From NCBI GenBank assembly GCA_021496925.1, contig CP053915.1, positions 62,001 to 126,000 of the forward strand: a stretch of 64,000 bases of DNA. The letters run 5' to 3'. Each line of letters begins with the position of its first letter. The first letter of the stretch is position 1. This document shows positions 24,533 through 32,330 of the stretch, piece by piece. The translations under genes were made by a program, and so were the position numbers. The notes beneath the pieces are model-generated. The model was not told the DNA's origin. It did not search any database and was given only the letters and a program-made list of their open reading frames with translations. Source of the stretch: Acidovorax sp. YS12 (GTDB lineage: Bacteria; Pseudomonadota; Gammaproteobacteria; Burkholderiales; Burkholderiaceae_C).

Positions 24533-25759
24533 TCAAGCGGGAGCAACCTGGACGGTGTATCCGATTTGTTGTAGTCGCCGAATGAGCCGGTTGGCGGTTT
24601 TTTCGGCGTCAGCGCGGTCAAAGTGCGCAGCCCCCAGGTCATGCCATTCGGTGCCATCTTTGAGCATGTGCCATGCAGCGGTGAGCATGGAAGCGGCCAC
24701 GGCGATGATGGCCTTCTTGGCACCCCGACGGGCTCGGATGCGGTGGAACTGCGCCTGCAGGTAGCTGCCCTTGACCTTAACCGCGGCCCATGCGGCCTGC
24801 ACCAAGGTGGTCTTGAGCCACACGCCCCCACGGCGCAGCCGTGTGCTACGCCGCTTGCCCGCGCTCTCGTCGCTGCGCGGGCACAGGCAGGCCCATGACA
24901 GCAGGTGGCCTGCCGTTGCAAAGCGCGACATGTCGATGCCGATCTCGGCGACCACCACGTTGGCGCTGACCTGACTCAAGCCGGGCATCGTGCTCAGCAA
25001 CTTGGCGGCTTGTCGAAACGGCTCGAGCCCCAGGCCCACCTCCTTCTCGATGTCGGCAATGGCCTTGTCCAGAGCGTCGATATGGCCCAGGTGCAGCTTG
25101 AGCATGAAGCGGTGGTGGGCACGCACGCGCCCGCTCAATGCCTCGACCAACTCGGCTCGGCTGGCCTTGAGGCGGTTGCCCACGACATATGAAGCCAGAC
25201 GCTGGGGATCGCTGCGGCCGTCAATGAGCGCCTGCAGCACCGCACGCCCACTCTTGCCCAGGATGTCGCTCAGGACGCTGGTGATCTTGATGTTGGCGTC
25301 TTCGAGCACCTTCTCGATGCGCTGCACGTGCGAGGCGCGCTCGCGCACGAACTGCTTGCGCGTTCGCGTCAGGGTGCGCAGCTCCTGCACCGCCACCGGC
25401 GGCACGAAGCTGGCGCGGATCAAGCCATGAGCCAGCAGATCGGCCAGCCACATCGAATCGTTCACGTCAGTCTTGCGCCCGGGCATGTTCTTCACGTGCG
25501 CGGCATTGGCCAGCACCAACTCGAAGTGGCCTTCGAGCACATGCCACACCGGCTTCCAGTACACGCCCGTAGCTTCCATGGCGACGTGCTCGACGCCGAA
25601 GGATTCGAGCCAGTCGGCCAGCTCCAGCAGGCCCGAGGTGGTCGTGGCAAAGGTGCGGACCTCTTGCACCAGCGGGCCTGGGCCCGCAATCCGTGCGCAA
25701 GCCACTACGCTTTGCTTGTGCACGTCCAGTCCCGCACAGAGCGGATGAATCACGTCCAT
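24533..25759 (-). CDS. IS110-family DEDD transposase
   Basis: 408-residue recombinase that moves the element, guided in this family by a bridge RNA. The N-terminal RuvC-like domain begins MDVIHPLCAGLDVHKQSVVA with acidic residues Asp12, Glu62 (AMEATGVYWKP), Asp98 and Asp101 (GRKTDVNDSMWLADLL). The C-terminal Transposase_20 region has LSTMPGLSQVSANVVVAEIG and the serine-bearing LLSWACLCPRSDESAGKRRS. The start at 25759 is preferred over 25807 because GAGGAGGCG lies just upstream. Full length and apparently intact, so it may be active. Confidence 0.93.
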   Translation of the reverse strand: MDVIHPLCAGLDVHKQSVVACARIAGPGPLVQEVRTFATTTSGLLELADWLESFGVEHVAMEATGVYWKPVWHVLEGHFELVLANAAHVKNMPGRKTDVNDSMWLADLLAHGLIRASFVPPVAVQELRTLTRTRKQFVRERASHVQRIEKVLEDANIKITSVLSDILGKSGRAVLQALIDGRSDPQRLASYVVGNRLKASRAELVEALSGRVRAHHRFMLKLHLGHIDALDKAIADIEKEVGLGLEPFRQAAKLLSTMPGLSQVSANVVVAEIGIDMSRFATAGHLLSWACLCPRSDESAGKRRSTRLRRGGVWLKTTLVQAAWAAVKVKGSYLQAQFHRIRARRGAKKAIIAVAASMLTAAWHMLKDGTEWHDLGAAHFDRADAEKTANRLIRRLQQIGYTVQVAPA

Positions 25760-25779
25760 GATCGCCTCCTCATCAAAGA

Positions 25780-25960
25780 ACAGCAGCGACACCGGCGTGC
25801 GACCCACGTCATCGAAGTCTGAAGTGCGTGCTCAGGCACGCCAGTGCCTGGCGACAGTTTGGGGTGCTCGTGAGGCCGCGGGTCCAACTGATACACGGGT
25901 TCGGGACACCAAGTACGAACCGACCTCTGTGCCGGACGCCGCACCCAAATTACACCCTCG
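25780..25960 (-). ncRNA. Candidate bridge RNA region of the IS110 element
   Basis: Non-coding stretch upstream of the transposase, where IS110-group elements encode their bridge RNA. Two clear stem-loops are present: CAGGCAC / GTGCCTG with a 4-base loop (25833-25850) and a 6-bp stem GGTTCG / CGAACC with a 12-base loop (25898-25921). Loops of this kind could hold target and donor guides, but I cannot assign them without the element ends. Confidence 0.35.
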
Positions 25961-25996
25961 TTTCATGCGTCGCGGGTGCTGCGACGCAGCATGAAA
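25961..25996. repeat. Hairpin near the IS110 right end
   Basis: TTTCATGC pairs with GCATGAAA, and GTCGC pairs with GCGAC inside, with a 3-base bulge. It may mark the end of the insertion sequence or be a terminator-like stem of the flanking DNA. Confidence 0.5.
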
Positions 25997-26001
25997 AACT
26001 G

Positions 26002-26106
26002 ATACGGATTTGCCTTCAACCGTCTAACGTCGTTGGTTCGCCTTGCCGTGCTACAGCACTGTCTGCGGCTTCCCGCCTAGTTATACGGTTGAATGCAAAC
26101 CCGTAT
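26002..26106. repeat. 105-bp imperfect palindrome with 27-bp arms
   Basis: Arm 26002-26028 (ATACGGATTTGCCTTCAACC onward) and arm 26080-26106 are inverted copies matching at 24 of 27 positions. A small inner hairpin GTGC-TACA-GCAC sits at 26048-26059. No reading frame spans it. It resembles a non-autonomous mobile element or a recombination site; I do not recognise it. Confidence 0.6.
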
Positions 26107-26167
26107 GAAGCCCTGTGCGGGCCACGCCCCCGTGCAACCGGGCGTGGCTTGCGCTAGCATTCGACCT

Positions 26168-26437
26168 ATGACTGAAATGCATTCGAGCAGTGAAACGCTG
26201 GCCGACGTGTCGGCGCAGAGTGGCGAGCAAGGCCACTGCTTTCGCATGCCTTTGTTCCACCCCGGCACCAAGGTGCGCCTGGCCGGGCGTGACGAGGTCG
26301 TGAGTCATATCGTCGTGCGCAAGCAGTTGCTGGCCGTGCACCTCGTGGGGCGCGACGGTGCCGTGCGGCCCGATCAGCTGGAGCTTGAGCCCACGCTGTT
26401 CAGTACCGCGCGGCGGCCCGAACCCCTGATGACCTGA
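26168..26437 (+). CDS. Hypothetical small protein
   Basis: 89 residues from ATG 26168 (MTEMHSSSETLADVS); ATG 26177 is also possible. The second half has alternating hydrophobic residues that suggest a small beta fold (HPGTKVRLAGRDEVVSHIVVRKQLLAVHLVGRDG). No signal peptide or membrane segment. I do not recognise the family. It converges on psd with a 7-bp gap and begins 60 bp past the palindrome, so it is the first gene beyond the IS110 insertion. Confidence 0.5.
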   Translation: MTEMHSSSETLADVSAQSGEQGHCFRMPLFHPGTKVRLAGRDEVVSHIVVRKQLLAVHLVGRDGAVRPDQLELEPTLFSTARRPEPLMT

Positions 26438-26444
26438 GAAACCG

Positions 26445-27308
26445 TTACGCCTGCAGCATCGGCGCGGCGCGCATGGCCATGCTCTGGCCCAGGCGCACCG
26501 GGTGGGCGGGCGCCCAGGCTTCGTTGAAGCGAAGCCGCCCCTGCGGAAACAGCAGCACGACCGTGGAGCCGAGCAGAAAGCGGCCCATTTCGTCGCCTTG
26601 CTCCAGAACGATGGATTGGTTCGCGTAGTCCCAGCTGCGCAGTTCGCCCGTGCGCGGCGGGTTGACCACGCCATGCCACACCGTGGCCATGCTGCCGACG
26701 ATGGTGGCACCCACCAGTACCAGCACGAACGGCCCCTGCTCCGAGTCGAACACGCACACCACGCGCTCGTTGCGCGCGAACAGGCCGGGCACGCCCCGGG
26801 CGGTGGTCGGGTTCACCGAGAACAGCTCCCCCGGCACGTGCACCATGCGCCGCAGCCGGCCCGTGCAGGGCATGTGGATGCGGTGGTAGTCGCGCGGACT
26901 GAGGTAGATGGTGGCGAAGTGGCCGTCCTGGAACTGCGCCGCCAGGGCGGCGTCGCCCCCAAGCAGTGCGGTGGTGCTGTAGCGGTGGCCCTTGGCCTGG
27001 AAGATCTGGTCCCGCTCGATGGCGCCGAACTGGCTCACCGCGCCATCCACGGGGCAGATCAGGTCGGCCGCGGCCAGCGGGCGCGCGCCGTGGCGCAGGG
27101 CGCGGGTGAAGAACTCGTTGAAGGTCGGGTAGGCCGCGGGGTCGGGGTTGGCGGCCTCGCCCATGTCGACGCCGTAGCGCGTGATAAAGCGGCGGATCAC
27201 GGCGGTGGTCCAGCGCCCGCCGCGCAGGCCGGCCAGCCGGCCCATGAGGGTGGTGAGGGCCTGCTTGGGCAGGAGGTATTGCGGGAGAACGGCGAGGCGG
27301 TCGGACAC
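26445..27308 (-). CDS. psd: Phosphatidylserine decarboxylase proenzyme
   Basis: Membrane-associated enzyme that makes phosphatidylethanolamine. Autocleavage at the LGST motif (Ser248 becomes the pyruvoyl group) splits it into beta and alpha chains. Other conserved parts are TFNEFFTRALRHGARP, CPVDGAVSQFG with the catalytic Asp, SPRDYHRIHMP with the His, and LFSVNPTTARGVPGLFARNER. GTG 27308 gives 287 residues beginning with the usual SDRLAVLPQYLLPKQ; the frame stays open upstream but that extension looks non-coding. Confidence 0.93.
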   Translation of the reverse strand: MSDRLAVLPQYLLPKQALTTLMGRLAGLRGGRWTTAVIRRFITRYGVDMGEAANPDPAAYPTFNEFFTRALRHGARPLAAADLICPVDGAVSQFGAIERDQIFQAKGHRYSTTALLGGDAALAAQFQDGHFATIYLSPRDYHRIHMPCTGRLRRMVHVPGELFSVNPTTARGVPGLFARNERVVCVFDSEQGPFVLVLVGATIVGSMATVWHGVVNPPRTGELRSWDYANQSIVLEQGDEMGRFLLGSTVVLLFPQGRLRFNEAWAPAHPVRLGQSMAMRAAPMLQA

Positions 27309-27441
27309 GGCGGCGGGAGGTGAATGCTGGGCGCGCCATTCTATCGGCGGCCCCCGCCGGCCCAGGCCGTGCGCTCCGGCGACCGTGCGTGGGACGGGGG
27401 CATGCCTGGCGCGGCACAATGCGGCCCCTGCTGGACGCACC

Positions 27442-28593
27442 ATGCCGTTGACCGACCCTCACGAACCGTCCCCTGCCGCCGCGCTGCGCCGCTGGCTGCG
27501 CAATTTCTGGCCCATGCCGCTGGGCATCAACCGGCGCGAGCACCTGCGCATGGCCTGCGGTGCCGCCCTGGGCGTGCTGCTGGCGGCGCTGCTGGGCCGC
27601 TGGTGGACCGACGCATGGGGGATCGAGGCGCCGTGGATGGTGGCCTCCTTCGGCGCCAGCGCGGTGCTGGTGTTCGGCCTGCCCTCCAGCCCGCTGGCCC
27701 AGCCCTGGCCTGTGCTCGCGGGCAGCACCCTGTCCGCCCTGGTGGGGGCGCTGTGCGCGTTGCTGGTGCCGGATGCCGCCTGGAGCGGGGCGCTGGCGGT
27801 GGGGCTGGCCCTGGCGCTCATGGTGCAACTGCGCTGCCTGCACCCGCCGGGCGCGGCCCTGGCCCTGTTCGTGGTGCTCAACCATGGCGGCGGGGTGCAC
27901 CTGGCCGTCTTTCCGGTGCTGTTCAACGTACTGGTGCTGCTGGTGGTGGCGGTGGCCTACAACACGCTGACGGGGCGCAGCTACCCGCATCCCCAGCGCG
28001 CGCCGCAGGCCGCCGCGCCTGCCGGAGGGTTCACCACGGCCGACGTGGACGCCGCGCTGGCGCACTACAACCAGGTACTCGACATCAGCCGCGCCGACCT
28101 GGAAGGGCTTTTGCACCAGGTGGGCCATGCCGCGTTCCAGCGCACCCTGGGGGAGTTGCGCTGCGCCGACATCATGTCCAGTCCGCCGTTCGCGGTGGAG
28201 CAGGGCGTGGCCCTGAAGGAAGCCTGGGCGCTGCTGCGCCGCGAGCAGATCAAGGCGCTGCCGGTGGTCGATGGCCAGCGGCAGGTGGTGGGCATCGTCA
28301 CGGTGGCCGATTTCATGCGCCTGGTGAACCTGGACGTGCACGAGGGGCTGGGCCAGCGCCTGCGCGCCCTGGTGATGGGGCGCGGCCAGCAGCCCACGCA
28401 GGTGGAGGGCATCATGACGCGCTCCGTGCAGGTGGCCGGGGCGGGCCAGCACGTGATGGATCTGGTGCCGCTGTTTTCGCAAGGGGGGCACCACCACATC
28501 CCCATCGTCGATGAGGACCGGCGCCTGTCCGGGATCATCACCCAGACGGATCTGGTGCGTGCCCTGGCCAAGGCGGTGCAGGCCGCCCAGTAA
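27442..28593 (+). CDS. HPP-family membrane protein with tandem CBS domains
   Basis: 383 residues. The N-terminal HPP domain (about 35-180) has four or five membrane helices and the motifs APWMVASFGASAVLVFG and LRCLHPPGAALAL. A cytoplasmic linker leads to a CBS pair (about 235-295 and 315-375) with CADIMSSPPFAVEQG, ALPVVDGQRQVVGIVTVADF, VEGIMTRSVQVA and HHHIPIVDEDRRLSGIITQTDL. CBS pairs bind adenine nucleotides and often gate transporters. Members of this group have been tied to nitrite transport in plants and cyanobacteria; the substrate here is unknown. Divergent from psd. Confidence 0.85.
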   Translation: MPLTDPHEPSPAAALRRWLRNFWPMPLGINRREHLRMACGAALGVLLAALLGRWWTDAWGIEAPWMVASFGASAVLVFGLPSSPLAQPWPVLAGSTLSALVGALCALLVPDAAWSGALAVGLALALMVQLRCLHPPGAALALFVVLNHGGGVHLAVFPVLFNVLVLLVVAVAYNTLTGRSYPHPQRAPQAAAPAGGFTTADVDAALAHYNQVLDISRADLEGLLHQVGHAAFQRTLGELRCADIMSSPPFAVEQGVALKEAWALLRREQIKALPVVDGQRQVVGIVTVADFMRLVNLDVHEGLGQRLRALVMGRGQQPTQVEGIMTRSVQVAGAGQHVMDLVPLFSQGGHHHIPIVDEDRRLSGIITQTDLVRALAKAVQAAQ

Positions 28594-28830
28594 GCAATCT
28601 GTACCGTAACGCGCTACAATTAGAAGGCTTTACGCACAGCGCCTTGCCTGTCCATTGAAGCCGTCTCCCCCCGGCCATCGTCCGATCTGCGCCCCGGGTG
28701 CAGCGACTCCCTCCGCCCGCATGCACGCCCCGTGCTTTCGAGTCCTGGTTCAGGACGGCGCCTGCCGTGGCGGACATGCGGCCGTGCCAGTGCTGTACAC
28801 AGAAAGTATTTGTCTTGAGAGATTGATGAA
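28594..28830 (+). promoter_or_regulatory. infA: infA promoter and long leader
   Basis: A TACAAT -10 element is at 28615-28620, 22 bp after the HPP-CBS stop. The implied transcript would have a leader of about 200 nt before the infA start, long enough for folding control; no recognised riboswitch is seen. A second start nearer the gene is possible. Confidence 0.4.
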
Positions 28831-29082
28831 ATGGCCAAAGAAGAACTGATTGAAATGCAGGGCAGCGTGACCGAGGTGCTGCCCGATTCGCGTTTTCGCG
28901 TGACCCTGGACAACGGCCACCAACTGATCGCCTACACCGGCGGCAAGATGCGCAAGCACCACATCCGCATCCTGGCGGGCGACAAGGTGTCGCTGGAAAT
29001 GTCGCCTTACGATCTGACCAAGGGCCGCATCACCTTCCGCCATCTGGCCGGCCGCGGCCCGGCGCCTTCCTCGTCCCGCTGA
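28831..29082 (+). CDS. infA: Translation initiation factor IF-1
   Basis: 83-residue OB-fold protein that binds the ribosomal A site during initiation. [40 protein letters not shown] and [20 protein letters not shown] are unmistakable. It is about 11 residues longer than the 72-residue standard, ending in a Ser/Pro-rich tail ([10 protein letters not shown]), which suggests the accessory infA type found in betaproteobacteria in addition to the ribosomal-operon copy. tRNA-Pro follows 78 bp downstream. Confidence 0.95.
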   Translation: MAKEELIEMQGSVTEVLPDSRFRVTLDNGHQLIAYTGGKMRKHHIRILAGDKVSLEMSPYDLTKGRITFRHLAGRGPAPSSSR

Positions 29083-29160
29083 GTATTTCGCAGGTCGCAT
29101 GGCGCAAATTTGCGGTGCGAGCCAGGGAAAACGTCTGTTGCAGGTTAGAATGCCAGCTGT

Positions 29161-29237
29161 CGGAGCGTAGCGCAGCCTGGTAGCGCATCTGCTTTGGGAG
29201 CAGAGGGTCGCGAGTTCGAATCCCGCCGCTCCGACCA
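29161..29237 (+). tRNA. tRNA-Pro (anticodon TGG)
   Basis: 77 nt with encoded CCA. Acceptor stem CGGAGCG / CGCTCCG, anticodon stem CTGCT / AGCAG with loop TTTGGGA giving anticodon TGG, T loop TTCGAAT. C1-G72 is typical of bacterial proline tRNA. It reads all or most CCN codons. Confidence 0.97.
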
Positions 29238-29245
29238 ATGAAATC

Positions 29246-29280
29246 AAGGGCTTGCATCGTTGTGGTGCAAGCCCTTTTGT
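29246..29280 (+). terminator. Rho-independent terminator after tRNA-Pro
   Basis: Stem AAGGGCTTGCA pairs with TGCAAGCCCTT around a short loop, followed by TTGT. It begins 9 bp past the tRNA end. Confidence 0.9.
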
Positions 29281-29680
29281 CTAGCGGAATGGGCCTTGTC
29301 TAACGCCTCGCCGCGTCGCATCGATGTTGAGAGGGTGGCAACGGCTATTGAGGCCGATGCTGGCGAGGCCTTCCTGATCTGCAGCAAGCGCTCGCAGAGG
29401 CGAAGGCACGGCTTGGGTGTGTCACAACGCCGGAGCAGATCATCGTGCGTTGCGCGATTGGGAGCAAGGCCGGTTCGCACATCCTGGGGGCTGTGCCTGC
29501 TGCGGCTCACCATTAAGCATCCCCAGTTGTCCCAAGAGTTGGGCGCAGCATGAATTTTTCTGAACGTGGTACTTTCTATGGCATCGAGTGCAGATATATC
29601 TGCAACTTGTTGTCTCATAACGACTTTTTCCACTCATTTATGGCTGAGTGGGAATAGGCCGGCGCCGAGGTATTTCCCCC
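29281..29680. other. About 400 bp of lower-GC DNA without a supported gene
   Basis: Base composition is visibly less GC-rich than the flanks, and frames of 97 and 129 codons on opposite strands overlap here without ribosome sites or familiar motifs. It may be a decayed insertion between tRNA-Pro and rlmD. The last 60 bp probably hold the rlmD promoter. Confidence 0.4.
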
Positions 29681-31150
29681 ATGAGCGAAACGAACAAAGA
29701 CGACCGCGCGGCCCTGCTGGCCGAAGCGGCGGGCCCCGCAACCGAACTGCCGCCAGGCTGGCTCGAAGTGGTGTCCATGGACATGGACGCCCAGGGCGTG
29801 GCGCGCAAGCCCGATGGCAAGGTGGTGTTCATCGACGGCGCCCTGCCCACCGAATGGGTCAGTGCCAACACCCACCGCAAGAAGAACAACTGGGAGGCCG
29901 CCAGCCTGACGGCGATCCACCGCGAATCCGCCCAGCGTGTGCGGCCGGGCTGTCCGCACTTCGGGCTGCACGCGGGCGCCTGCGGAGGCTGCAAGATGCA
30001 GCATCTGCACGTCGGCGCCCAGGTGGCCGTCAAGCAGCGCGTGCTGGAGGACAACCTCTGGCACCTGGGCAAGGTCAAGGCCGAGACCATCCTGCGCCCG
30101 ATCGAGGGCCCCGCGTGGGGCTACCGCTACCGCGCGCGCCTGTCGGTGCGGTTCGTGCCCAAGAAGGGCGTGGTGCTGGTGGGCTTCCACGAGCGCAAGA
30201 GCCGCTACATCGCCGACATGCAGACCTGCAAGATCCTGCCGCCGCACGTCGATGCCATGCTGATGCCGCTGCGCGCGCTGATCGGCGCGCTGCAGGCGCG
30301 CGACACCTGCCCGCAGATCGAACTGGCCTGCGGCGACACGGTGACGGCCCTGGTGTTGCGCCACCTCGAGCCCCTGGGCGAGGGCGACCTGGCCAGGCTG
30401 CGCGCCTTCGCCGCCGAACATGGCGTGCAATGGTGGCTGCAGCCCAAAGGGCCCGATACGGTGCACTTGCTGGATGCCGAGGGCGCGGCGCAACTGGCCT
30501 ACGGCCTGCCGGATTTCGGCATCACCATGCCGTTCAAGCCGACCGACTTCACGCAGGTGAATCCGCACATCAACCGCGTCCTGGTAACGCGCGCGCTGCG
30601 CCTGCTGGAGGCCCGTAAGACCGAGCGCGTGATCGACTGGTTCTGCGGCCTGGGCAACTTCACCCTGCCGATCGCCACGCAGGCGCGCGAGGTGCTGGGC
30701 ATCGAGGGCAGCGAGGCCCTGGTGGCGCGCTCGCGCGAGAATTATGAGAAAAATCAGGCCCAAAGGCCCACGCAGCAAGCGCTGGCAGCTACCAGTTTCG
30801 TAGCGCGCAACCTGTTCGAGATGACACCGGAGATGCTGGTGGCCGATGGCACGGCCGACAAATGGCTGGTCGATCCGCCGCGCGAAGGGGCGTTTGCCTT
30901 GTCGAAGGCACTGGCCGACATCCACCAGGCGCGCCTGGGCGCGGAGGGCGCGCCGCCCTTGCCTGCGGGCGCCGCGCACTGGGCGCCGCCCCAGCGCATC
31001 GTGTACGTGAGCTGCAATCCCGCCACCCTGGCGCGCGATGCGGGGCTGCTGGTGCACCAGGCGGGCTACCGCTGCGTGGCGGCGGGAGTGGTCAACATGT
31101 TCCCGCACACGGCACACGTCGAAAGCATGGCCGTCTTCGAGCGCGCCTGA
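29681..31150 (+). CDS. rlmD: 23S rRNA (uracil-C5)-methyltransferase RlmD
   Basis: Methylates U1939 of 23S rRNA (RumA family). 489 residues: N-terminal RNA-binding region, a 4Fe-4S site with Cys91, Cys101, Cys104 (CGGC) and Cys183 (MQTCK), and a C-terminal SAM domain with [16 protein letters not shown] and catalytic Cys445 in [15 protein letters not shown] 29681 begins [13 protein letters not shown]. Residues 358-373 (in frame: [15 protein letters not shown]) are encoded by repeat A9 and fall in a linker after the ENYEKN helix, so the repeat entered the gene without breaking it. The RlmC paralogue is excluded by length and the TRAM-like N-terminus. Confidence 0.9.
   Translation: MSETNKDDRAALLAEAAGPATELPPGWLEVVSMDMDAQGVARKPDGKVVFIDGALPTEWVSANTHRKKNNWEAASLTAIHRESAQRVRPGCPHFGLHAGACGGCKMQHLHVGAQVAVKQRVLEDNLWHLGKVKAETILRPIEGPAWGYRYRARLSVRFVPKKGVVLVGFHERKSRYIADMQTCKILPPHVDAMLMPLRALIGALQARDTCPQIELACGDTVTALVLRHLEPLGEGDLARLRAFAAEHGVQWWLQPKGPDTVHLLDAEGAAQLAYGLPDFGITMPFKPTDFTQVNPHINRVLVTRALRLLEARKTERVIDWFCGLGNFTLPIATQAREVLGIEGSEALVARSRENYEKNQAQRPTQQALAATSFVARNLFEMTPEMLVADGTADKWLVDPPREGAFALSKALADIHQARLGAEGAPPLPAGAAHWAPPQRIVYVSCNPATLARDAGLLVHQAGYRCVAAGVVNMFPHTAHVESMAVFERA
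30752..30797 (-). repeat. Repeat A, copy A9, in frame inside rlmD
   Basis: Reads AATCAGGCCCAAAGGCC then CAAGCGCTGGCAGCTACC. The T-rich/GGCC end and the right arm match the family; the left arm has diverged. It is translated as part of RlmD. Confidence 0.65.
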
Positions 31151-31198
31151 CGGCGCACGCTGCCCAGGCCCGCGTGCGGCGGCGGGCGGGCAGCCTGC

Positions 31199-31549
31199 TC
31201 AGGAGTTGTCGTCGTCGGCGCTGCTGGCGCGGCTGCGCCGGGTTTCGGCCTTCGGCTCGGCCTTGCCCAGTACCGAGGGCGCGCCTTCCAGCTTGTTCTC
31301 GCGCATGTAGGCATCCATGTCCTTCCAGCCGGCGAACACGGCGGCCTTGGGTGCCTTCGGGTTGAGCGTGAAGCAGTCTTCCAGCCCGCGCAGCGCGTGC
31401 CGGCAGGCACCGCCTATCGCCTTGGCCTCGGCCTCGCGCTGCACCGCGCGCGGATCGGGCCCCAGGCCTGGAATGTCGCAGGCCGAGAGCAGCACGGGCA
31501 TGGCGGCAGCGAGCGCAAGGCGTCGCAGGGTGATGGAGTGGGGCGTCAT
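31199..31549 (-). CDS. Predicted small lipoprotein
   Basis: 116 residues from ATG 31549, chosen because GGAGAGGA lies just upstream; a longer frame from 31600 has no such site. A lipobox LLSAC ends the signal peptide (LALAAAMPVLLSAC), so the mature protein is lipid-anchored at Cys. It carries two further Cys (CRHALRGLEDCF) that may form a disulfide, and a charged, Ser-rich C-terminus (ASSADDDNS). Family unknown to me. It converges on rlmD and lies downstream of the TetR gene on the same strand. Confidence 0.7.
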   Translation of the reverse strand: MTPHSITLRRLALAAAMPVLLSACDIPGLGPDPRAVQREAEAKAIGGACRHALRGLEDCFTLNPKAPKAAVFAGWKDMDAYMRENKLEGAPSVLGKAEPKAETRRSRASSADDDNS

Positions 31550-31624
31550 GTCCTCTCCATTATCGGCACCCCGTGTCCAGTATTGATGGGGGTGCTGCAA
31601 ATTGTCTTCATGCCGTGCACTGGA

Positions 31625-32176
31625 TCAGGTGTCTGCCTGCGCCCCGTGCAGGAACGCGCGGTTCACCTGCGCCGCCAGCCCGGCCCTGGCGACCCGGCCG
31701 CGCCGCTCGGCGTCGGCCAGGCCCACGAAGATAGAGAGCCAGATTTCCGTCAGTGCCGCTGCGCTGAAGTCGATACGGAATATCCCTTGCTGCTGGCCGT
31801 GCAGGAAAAAGGCGTCCAGTTGGTCTTCCATGTGCGTGCTTTCGGCGAGTTCGGCGCCCGCATCCTTCCAGTAGTAAGTCAGGAAGGCCGCCAGTTCGCG
31901 GTGTTCGAGGAAGAGGACTGCCAGGCGTTGCAGGGCCTCGTGCGGGGCGCCGCTGTCCAGCTGCGCCTGCTCCAGTGCGCCGCGCATGGTGTCGATGCTG
32001 TACTCCAGCAGCCGTTCGACGAGTTGCTCGCGCGTGCGGCAAAAGCGGTACAGCGTGGCCTTGCTGACGCCGACGGCCCTGGCCAGTTCCTGCAGTGAAG
32101 CCCTGGGGTGGTTGACCATGGCCAGTGCGAGGGCACAAAGAATGGCGCTGTCTTGCTGTGAGCCTGTGGTGGCCAT
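31625..32176 (-). CDS. TetR/AcrR-family regulator of the RND efflux operon
   Basis: 183 residues from ATG 32176. The N-terminal helix-turn-helix is ASLQELARAVGVSKATLYRFCRTREQLVERLL. The C-terminal helical domain, which would bind the inducer, contains FLEHRELAAFLTYYWKDAGAE. It is divergent from the three-gene RND efflux operon across a 154-bp AT-rich gap, the standard arrangement for a local repressor. The ligand is not predictable. Its HTH begins about residue 20 with DSAILCALALAMVNHP, a somewhat atypical first helix for the family. Confidence 0.85.
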   Translation of the reverse strand: MATTGSQQDSAILCALALAMVNHPRASLQELARAVGVSKATLYRFCRTREQLVERLLEYSIDTMRGALEQAQLDSGAPHEALQRLAVLFLEHRELAAFLTYYWKDAGAELAESTHMEDQLDAFFLHGQQQGIFRIDFSAAALTEIWLSIFVGLADAERRGRVARAGLAAQVNRAFLHGAQADT

Positions 32177-32330
32177 GCCGGGCGTCCTGTGGGTGAAGCA
32201 AAGAAGATTCAAATTTAACAAAACAAAAATTGTTGATGGGCATGCGCAGTTTTCTTCTCCTTGTGAATCAAAAAAGGTTCATTTGATGTTTTTTGTTATC
32301 ATGCGGCTCTGTTTTGAGTTTGGAGCTGAA
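32177..32330. promoter_or_regulatory. Divergent promoter/operator region of the efflux system
   Basis: AT-rich gap between the TetR gene and the efflux operon. An inverted repeat TGAATC / GGTTCA with a 6-base A-rich spacer lies at 32264-32281 (5 of 6 pairs), a likely operator. Sequence around 32215-32235 (CAAAATTTAAC-like, AAAATTGTTG) is also very AT-rich and may hold the regulator promoter. Confidence 0.5.

Larger units (their letters stand above)
24514..25996 (-). mobile_element. IS110-family insertion sequence (ends approximate)
   Basis: Contains one intact DEDD transposase on the minus strand with about 20 bp downstream of its stop and about 230 bp of non-coding DNA upstream, the IS110-group layout. 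These elements lack terminal inverted repeats and usually make no target duplication, so the boundaries cannot be fixed by eye; the left end must lie between 24514 and 24532, directly after the desulfurase stop. The right end is set at the hairpin near 25996 as a guess. Confidence 0.7.

Noticed and set aside
26021..26087. Possible integron attC site
   Set aside because: One end, GTCTAAC, fits the RYYYAAC core, but the other end, GTTATAC, fails GTTRRRY, and the symmetry extends beyond both ends as a simple palindrome.
29244..29633. Overlapping 97- and 129-codon ORFs behind tRNA-Pro
   Set aside because: No ribosome site, no motif, and one frame includes the tRNA terminator.
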